Shown here piece after piece: positions 56,666 through 64,000 of a stretch of 64,000 nt of DNA (positions are counted from its first letter, which is position 1; the number at the start of each line of letters is the position of its first letter). The stretch spans positions 744,001 through 808,000 of the forward strand of contig BDSI01000016.1 in assembly GCA_003117195.1 (NCBI GenBank), given 5' to 3'. Origin of the DNA: Eudorina sp. 2006-703-Eu-15. Lineage: Eukaryota > Chlorophyta > Chlorophyceae > Chlamydomonadales > Volvocaceae. A model generated the notes under the pieces. It saw only the letters and a program-made list of their open reading frames with translations. It made no database searches and was not told the origin of the DNA. The position numbers and the translations under genes are program-made.

Positions 56666-59600
56666 ATGGCAGAAGGAGTGCTGGCAGCGCTAGAGAAGGA
56701 GTACCGGCCACTCTTGGCACCAAAGCTTCTTGCGGAGGCCAAGGCTGCACAAGTCGTGTGGGCTCGCGTGAAAGGCTATCCGGCGTGGCCCGTAAGTTTT
56801 CGGGAGTGTGCCATATTCGGAGGGGGGCGTTAGGCAAGCGCGCACGCGTGTTGCGTTTGACCCGAAGTCTGATGTCATAGAGACGCTGTGTGCTGACGTT
56901 GGGCTCCTATCTTTTGCTGCGGACGCGCAGGCGCAGGTCCTGTCCGAAGCTGCGGCTTTGCGCCGCAAGGATCTGGGCCAGGAACGCCACAGCAAAGGGA
57001 ATAGTGTCCCCGTGATGTTCTTTGGAACAGTTGAAGTTGCGTGGGTGAAGGATGCCGATGTGGTCGACTTCAAGGAGGGCTTGTATCAGGGCTTCTTCGA
57101 CCGGAAGACCAAGCCATTTAAGCTGGCGCTGGAGCAGGTGAGGCGCACCTGTCCAATGAACATGAAGTCGGTTCCTCTTATGAATCTTTTTATGTTGTTT
57201 TACTGGCTATTCGCAACGCTTCGCAACTGGGTTCCTGACCATCTCCAGCGCAAGGAAGAGTGCAAACCCCTGCGCTGCCCTGTTGACATATGATGTCATG
57301 TTGAGGTACTCGTTGCCATGCATTTGCGCTTATCCTCGGCAGGTTTGCGAGTACTTGGCACTCGACCGTAAGCGCAAGGCGCCACCTAAGTGGTGGTGCA
57401 AGCCTCCGTCCAACGGTGAGCCTCAACATAAGGCAGATTGGTCGAGAGCGTTCAATGGTCGTCGCTTGCGTTTTGCGCTTTGGATACGAGGGTCCTGGGC
57501 TTGCCCCATGGGTCGCGTTGTGCGTTGGTCTCTCGCCGGTTTTGTTCCCATATACAACCGGCGAGAACCAAGGGGATCACCGACACTCCGTTCTTTGTGT
57601 GATCGTAAGTGTCAACTCGTGCTCTCTGCTGAGCAATTGTATCAACTAAGTAATTGCTGCTCAACTACAAACAAGGCTGTCTTTGTCATATTGATTCGCA
57701 CACTTCTGGTGCAAACATGGTTGTATCCTTTCTGCAGGCCTTGACGAGCAGCCTGATGTCCCATCAAGCAAGCCAGCATCGGCCTCTGGTAGCGGCGCCG
57801 CAAAAGCGGGATCACAGCGGCAGGAGGCGCCAAAGGGTTCACGTCAGCGGAACTCGGTCCCCGGGACTGACTCTGACGCATCCGATGAGGACGATGCTCC
57901 CGCCTCGCAAGCCGGCGGCCGGAATAGGCCGCCGAAAGGTGGAAGCGTGCAGGATGGGCGACCGACAAAGGAGGCCGCCGCATCGGTGAAACCTCGCGCA
58001 AGTTCTGCTGGTCGGACGGTGCGCGACAATGGTTCTACGGCAGCTTCAACCAGCACCGCTGCGCAAGCACAGGCGAAGAAGCCGCCCACCGCGCCCCAGG
58101 CGGCTCCCAGTCGCGCGCTGAAGGAGCCTGCCAAACCAGCAAAGGAGGGCCGGTCTGGCGGTACCGCAATCACTTCGGATGGCAAGGCGGCAGGGGCATT
58201 ACAGGCATCGCAGCCACAGCAGCGAACCCGGTCTGGCCCTGTCGGCACGCTTCCTGCAGGGAAGGACAGCGACGCGGGGCTGCCCTCGCGGAAGCGCATC
58301 AAGGTCGAGCCCGGGCAGGCGGCTGCAGTCGGACCGGCAGCGGCCTCTGCCAGTAGCATGCCGCCACCGCCGCCCGCGGCGGCTGTCAAGCGTACAGCGT
58401 CAGTCGGAGACGATCTGGGCGAGCTTGACGCAAAGATTTCGAGCGAGGTGGACATCTTGAAGCTGCCCGCTGAGATCCGGCGTCTTGCGGGCATCCGGGT
58501 TCCTGCGCTCCCGAAGAAGCCTGGTCTGAAAGTGGAGGAATCGCCGCGGGAACACCCACTGGTGAAGCCGGAGCATGGCCCAGGCTCAAGTGCAGACCAT
58601 GCAGCTCCAAAGGCTGCAGGTGTAGAGCGCACCAGCATGAGCCTGCGTGCCGCGCGTTCTGGGCGAGCTACTGGCCAGTCTGACGGCGGTCAGGGCAAGG
58701 CAGGTGAAGCTAAGCGCACGCGTCGCGAGCTGAGTTCCAGTGGTGAGGAGGCGCAATCGCAATCTGACGAGTCTTCTGAGGACGAGGAGGATGGCCGGAG
58801 CAGTGGCGATGAGGCGGAGTCAGAAGCCGGGTCCAGCAGCAGTAGCGGCAGCAGCAGTGATGAAGCCAGTGAGGCTTCTGAGGCGGAAAGCGAGGGCGAC
58901 ACAGTGGCCGCCAACGGGCGGCGTGGCAGTATGTCCGTCGCGACGCGCCAGCAGGCTGCGCGCGCGAAGGCGCAGTCGCAGCCACCGCCGACCCGCGATC
59001 GGAGAGGCGAGAAGCAGCGGCGATTGGCCCGTCTGTCGGCGCCTGAGCCGGCGAACCGCCGAACGAGCGCGCGCCTGGTGCCGAAGACTTCGGCGGAGCC
59101 CGAATCCCGGAAGGCTGCCAGTGAGGACTCCGAAGCTATGGAAAGCGAGGAGGACAGCGAGGACGGTGAGGGTGAGGATGAACGGTGCAGCTCGGCGGAA
59201 GCTAGCAGTGGCAGCAGCAGCGACGAGAGCGACTCTGAGGCCGCGGCGGAACAAGAGCAGCCGGACGCTAATGAGTCGCGGGGAAGTGGCGACGAAGGGA
59301 TCAAGCACAGGTTGCGCACAAGGTCGTCGCAGGCGGCTCGCGCCCCACCATTGCTCAACTCTGGCGCTGCTACACGGAAGGTACCAATTGCTCCCCCTTC
59401 GCAGCCCCCCAGCCGCGAGGCCAGCCAACCACCTGATCAGCGAGCGAAGGCCACCTCAAGTCGTGCCGACACTGACGTGGAGACTGCGGATGACGACATG
59501 AAGCTTCAGGGGCGTGACGGGAGCAGTGTCGTGGCGGCAGCCCCTGCAAAAGCGATTCCCCTGGAGCTACGGAGGCTGCAGACTAGCCCCTCGGCTGGGG

Positions 59601-62600
59601 CCCCTGTAGTGAACATCAGTGAGCCACGGACGCTGCGGGACCGTTCATCGCCTTCAAGGCGTGTGGTGGGCCCCACTGGTTTGACCCCTGCGCCCACCGC
59701 TACGGCTGCCACAACGACGGGCACGAAGCGCTGCGACAAGCGCGGGTCAGAGGATGGCAGCGGGGCCAGCATGTCGCCTGCCATGCAGAGGACGAGGTCG
59801 CCTGAGCATCGGCGGGACGGGCAGAAGGCAGGGTCTGCGACAGATGCGAAAGCCTCCCCAAAAGCGTGCTGCGGTCAAGTCGTGGACGGTCGCAGCAGCA
59901 AGGCGAGCTCTTTGGCTGGGTCAGCGTCTCCCCCGCCGGCACCTGTGCCCGGGGCCGTGCCGGTGCGGAAGAAGCCACCGTCTTTAGGCGTCCCCAGCAC
60001 AACGCGTTCTGCTGGACAGGCGGGCGCGCGGCAGTTGCCCGCCATCACGCCGTCACGGCCGGTCCTGCGCAGTCTTGCCTCAACGGGGGACGCAGCACAG
60101 CCCAACTCGCAGCCTACTAGCGGCTGCGCGGGGAGCTCAGCCGCAGGACAGCCGACCACGAATGTCGCTGTCTGCGTGCCAAAGAAACCCTCAACGGGGC
60201 CACCGACGCGGCGCCTTGTGGAGCCGGGCCCGGATGCCCCGGCCTTGTCCACCGATGTGCCGGAGATGGGCTCGCTTGACGGCGAGGTGGAGGCAAAGCA
60301 CATGTCCTCACCTGACGCGGCAACGGCAGGACCCGTTGCGGCTGGCGACGGCGGTGGTGCAGTTCTGCGGTCCCCGGATGCGGCCTCCCTGGACGGCTCC
60401 AGGCCGGAATGCCGAACGGAGGCGGCACGGTGTGATCAGCAGCCAGCGAAGCAGCACCTCGAGCAACTTGTGAAGCAGCGGTCGCCGTCGCGGCCAGCTG
60501 TTGAGGAAGGGGAGGATATGGTCGTGGACCAGGTGGTAGGAGCTGACGTGGAGGACGGTGCAGAGCATGCTGGTGGCCATAGTGTCTCGAACGACGCAGG
60601 TCCGGACGTTCCCATGCCGGACGTACCGCCAGCTGTCGCGGACGTGCACCAGGAAGCTGGGGAGGTCGCCATGTCGCGCGTAGAGGCGATGGAGGTTGAG
60701 GAGCAGTCACCTGAGCAGTCGCGGCAGCAGGCTGTGACTCAGCCCGTGGTGGTGGAGCCCATCCCACTACAGCCGCAGCAGCCCGGCGAGGACTCCGACC
60801 GCAAGTCGGAACCAGGTGTAGAGCCCGCGACGGCGCAGCAGGAGCAGCTGGATCCGCATCCCAGCTCCGTGAACCAACAGGGCCTGACTAACGCCAGCCA
60901 TGAACCGGAGCCGGTGGAGCAGGCGCTCGGCTTGGCGACTCGGAACTCAGTCGCATATGACGATGAATTGGAGCCGGGGAACCAATCGCCTGCCCGTACG
61001 CCATCGGCGGCGGAGAAGCTCCCGCAGGTTGTTCTGGAGCAGGCGGTGTCCGCCTTGGCGCCGCAGGCGCGCAGCGGCCCAGGCTCGCCCGTACAGGAAG
61101 AGGTCTTGCTCACCGAGGAGCAGCTTCCAGATCAGGCGGAGGCCATGGCGGAGCATGACGGCCGCCCTGATCTGCCGGAGCCCGAACGGCATGTGGGTTG
61201 CGGCAGTAGCGCCGGTGCGCCGTCAGTGCACCCGGTCGCTGCCGCGGAAGCTGCGTGCGAGGTGCCGTCCATTGTGCAAAGCCCAGCCCATGCACCGGAG
61301 GCCAGACCGCCGCCAGCGAGCCAAGTGGCCGATGGTGGCGTGTCTGGGCAGCCGCCCTGCGCGGGCAGCCGCTCCAGCAGTGATGCAGGGGGCGAGGAGC
61401 CGCCGCCGGCTGGCGTCTCCGGCGCGAGCTGTAGCGCTCCGATCTGGGGTGAGGACGAGGACGCGGCGGCGCGTGCGCGCGCCCAAGAGCTGGAGGAACT
61501 AGGGGAGGTGGCGGCGGCACTGGCGAACCTCAGCCAGCAGCCTGCTGTGCCGCCGCTGTCGCTCGTGCGTCCCGCGCCGCAGCCAGTGCGCAGCCAGCTG
61601 GCTGTCGTCGCGCAGTCGGACACGTTCATGGAAGCGGCGCCTGGCCGGGGGTTCATGCGATGCGCGGGACAGGACAAGCCGCTGCCGCATCGCTCGAGTG
61701 CGCTGGCTCCGTTTAGGTGGCCGCAGGTAGGGATTGGGGACGAAAGGGGGCCGCTCGGGCAGGATACACAAGGGAATATGGCCTTTAATGGACGGTGTCC
61801 GTGTTTAGAGGACGTCTACGGACGGTATACTGCACTGTACGATGTATATTGATTGCCGACTTGCACATTCCGCAGCGCTACTGCCGTCTTGCACGCCCAC
61901 AAACCTATTGTCGTGTCGTGTTTCAATTACCTGATCCGTAATCGATGTGTGGCCCCGATGCCCCCCTGTACACAGACTGAGCCCTTGCTACCGTCGCGTG
62001 AACAGTCGTTCGCTTTGCCGCATGACTGGCTGGTGACCCGGCCACCGCGGTATGAGCCGGTGAAGCGGAACGTCTGGCATTCGCGCAGCAAGCCAAAACG
62101 GCTGCCCAAGGTAGGGGACGGCGCTGGCGGCCTGCCTAACTGGGTTGCGGACACATTACAACCGAGCTGCTTCGGTGTAGCCGCCCCACCTTTGCGCTGC
62201 GGATTATCATCATGGTTGCCTCCTACCGTTTCATTCATACCCCCGTTTTTCGGGTACGGGTTGCCCTGTGCCGCATTGTTGTGAATCGGCGGGTCTTGGT
62301 GCGCTCAGGGTGCACGTGGTGAGCAGCTGCATGGCATGGTTATGTCGCAACGGGATGGGGCGAGTAACCCCTAACATCGCACCTGGTTGCACAGGACGAA
62401 ATCAACATCTGCGCATGCCGTCCGCCACCGTTCGCGGCGCCGGGCGAGCTGCAGCGAATGGGATGCGGGCCCAACTGCCTGAACCGACTCTCGTCCATCC
62501 TCTGCGACTCGAAGGTGAGGAAGCCTAGGATGCGGAGATTCTGCCTGTGTACGCGGCCTTGGCTCCTATGGGATTATGGCTCAATGCCTCATGGCTTTTA

Positions 62601-64000
62601 TGGGTTTACGGCTCAACGCGCCCTTACCGCGCCGCATACCTCTTGATTCACAACCCATACCTCTTGATTCACAACCCGCGTCACTGTTACCCGTTGGTTG
62701 GCCTGCTTGAGGTAATGTGCTTGTGTCGTATTCCCTTGCTTGCGCCGCGCAGCTTTGTCCCTGCGGCGAGCTGTGCAGCAACCGCTCGCTGCACCTGTTG
62801 CGGCAGCCGAAGACGGAGGTCTTCCTGACGGAGAACAGGGGCTGGGGCGTCCGCGCGATGGAGCCGCTGTCGAAGGTCGGTGCGCTTCACGCTCGCGCGG
62901 CCGAACAGTCTGGAGATAGGGGTGGTACAGACAAGCCGCTGGAGTGCTGCTGGGGTGTGGATGCGTGTGCACGGAAGAGCTGACTGGCTTGGTGGCGCTG
63001 TGCGCAGGGCGCGTTCATCATCGAGTACGCGGGCGAGGTCATAGACGAGCGGGAACTGGGCCGCCGCATGGAGCACGCGCGGATGAACGGCGAGCCGCAC
63101 TTCTACATCATGGAGCTGTCGGCAGGTGGGGCGGTGCGGATGGCCCAGATGCGATATCGAGCCCTGCAGAACTCTGCACCGTACACGGTGAAGCATTGCG
63201 CCAGCCGCTTGTGACTTTGAGCAGGGCGTGTGCCTGAGAGCAGGGTGGAAGAGCTGCATCTCCGGTAACTTGACCCACCTCAAGCGAATCTCGCTTGCGA
63301 TTGTTTGCGCCCGCATTGGCAGCCACGCGCGTTTCATCGTCGTGACTATGGCTATGCATTTGCGGGCTACAAAGAAACCTGTCCACGGCTAGAGCTGCGG
63401 GTGCTCTTCCTTGTGGGCCTTGCGGTGTAGAACTGCTGGACACATCTAATGTTTGTCTGCGCCCGCATTGGCAGCCACGCGCGTTTCATTGTCGTGACTA
63501 TGGCTATGCATTTGCGGGCTACAAAGAAACCTGTCCACGGCTAGAGCTGCGGGTGCTCTTCCTTGTGGGCCTTGCGGTGTAGAACTGCTGGACACATCTA
63601 ATGTTTGTATGCGCCCGCATTGGCAGCCACGCGCGTTTCATTGTCGTGACTATGGCTATGCATTTGCGGGCTACAAAGAAACCTGTCCACGGCTAGAGCT
63701 GTGGGTGCTCTTCCTTGTGGGCCTTGCGGTGTAGAACTGCTGGACACATCGAATGTTTGTCTGCGCCCGCATTGGCAGCCACGCGCGTTTCATCGTCGTG
63801 ACTATGGCTATGCATTTGCGGGCTACAAAGAAACCCGTCCACGGCTAGAGCTGCGGGTGCTCTTCTTTGTGGGCCTTGCGGTGTAGAACTGCTGGACACA
63901 TGCCTTGCCAAGCGCTCCGTCTCAATTCGCTGTCCTTTGCATTGTTGCGTGTCCATAACTTTGCAAGCATGTTGATATATTCATATCGTGCACACCGCCG
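56666..64000 (+). CDS. PWWP-AWS-SET histone methyltransferase (H3K36 type), 3' incomplete
   Basis: Exons: 56666-56791, 56931-57137, 57343-57415, 57738-61726, 61976-62110, 62395-62514, 62753-62875 and 63008-63125; all phases fit, and the last donor (GTGGGG) leads beyond anything I can identify. The N-terminal PWWP domain starts VVWARVKGYPAWP and continues VPVMFFGTVEVAWVKDADVV. A 4-kb exon encodes about 1,330 low-complexity residues with Ser/acidic clusters, basic patches and SUMO-like sites (RKRIKVEPG, LKVEESP). The AWS cysteines follow (INICACRP, GCGPNCLNRLSS, LCPCGELCSNRS), then the SET start TEVFLTENRGWGVRA and GAFIIEYAGEVIDERELGRR. The NHSC and post-SET parts are absent from the window. 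AWS plus SET marks the SET2/NSD/ASH1 group, which methylates histone H3 lysine 36; PWWP reads the same mark. It acts in the nucleus. Confidence 0.92.
63306..63901 (+). repeat. 152-bp tandem repeat
   Basis: Four units of 152 bp starting TGCGCCCGCATTGGCAGCCA at 63306, 63458, 63610 and 63762 (the last slightly short), almost identical to one another. It lies in the intron after the last visible SET exon or in the 3' region of the methyltransferase gene. Confidence 0.95.

Noticed and set aside
63306..63901. Repeat array as a CRISPR
   Set aside because: The 152-bp units abut directly with no unique spacers, and the context is eukaryotic.

Overview
The window looks like nuclear DNA of a chlamydomonadalean (volvocine-type) green alga. 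It is GC-rich and the genes are broken into many short exons with GTG/GTA donors and CAG acceptors. Introns are packed with minisatellites and short dispersed repeats, and neighbouring genes are often divergently transcribed. I see no bacterial operons, CRISPR arrays, rRNA or tRNA genes. Every multi-exon model below was built by hand: splice sites were read from the sequence, and reading phase was checked across each junction.

Layout. 1-1892 (-): 5' part of an H-NOX (heme nitric-oxide-binding) gene that runs off the left edge. 3929-12339 (-): 10-exon SET-domain protein lysine methyltransferase of the Rubisco-LSMT/SETD type. 12891-16432 (+): 7-exon protein with repeated YNP motifs, probably ciliary. 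19133-20125 (-): plastid-type PH-like membrane protein. 20721-27395 (+): 13-exon membrane-anchored PhoD-type phosphatase. 28063-31488 (+): bZIP transcription factor. 35813-38729 (+): cyclin L with an RS domain. 40593-47561 (-): 14-exon zinc alcohol/formaldehyde dehydrogenase with an unusual N-terminal extension. 49197-53990 (-): a FAM194 domain fused to a thioredoxin fold that lacks the CxxC motif. 54879-56213 (-): mitochondrial-type ribosomal protein bL19. 56666 to beyond 63125 (+): PWWP-AWS-SET H3K36-type histone methyltransferase that runs off the right edge or is interrupted by a long intron.

Three gene pairs are divergent with 450-600 bp between start codons: SET/YNP, PH/PhoD and bL19m/PWWP-SET. 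The genes do not form one pathway. The broad themes are gas or redox signalling (H-NOX, Trx fold), protein and histone methylation (two different SET families), transcription and splicing control (bZIP, cyclin L), phosphate metabolism (PhoD) and mitochondrial translation. The intergenic stretches of 1893-3928, 16433-19132, 31489-35812, 38730-40592 and 47562-49196 contain repeats but no gene I can defend.

The most interesting items are the FAM194-thioredoxin fusion, the multi-exon leader on the dehydrogenase, several intronic fold-back hairpins, a minisatellite sitting against a splice donor, and an intron-confined palindrome (GACCCRYGGGTC) that recurs in four different genes.
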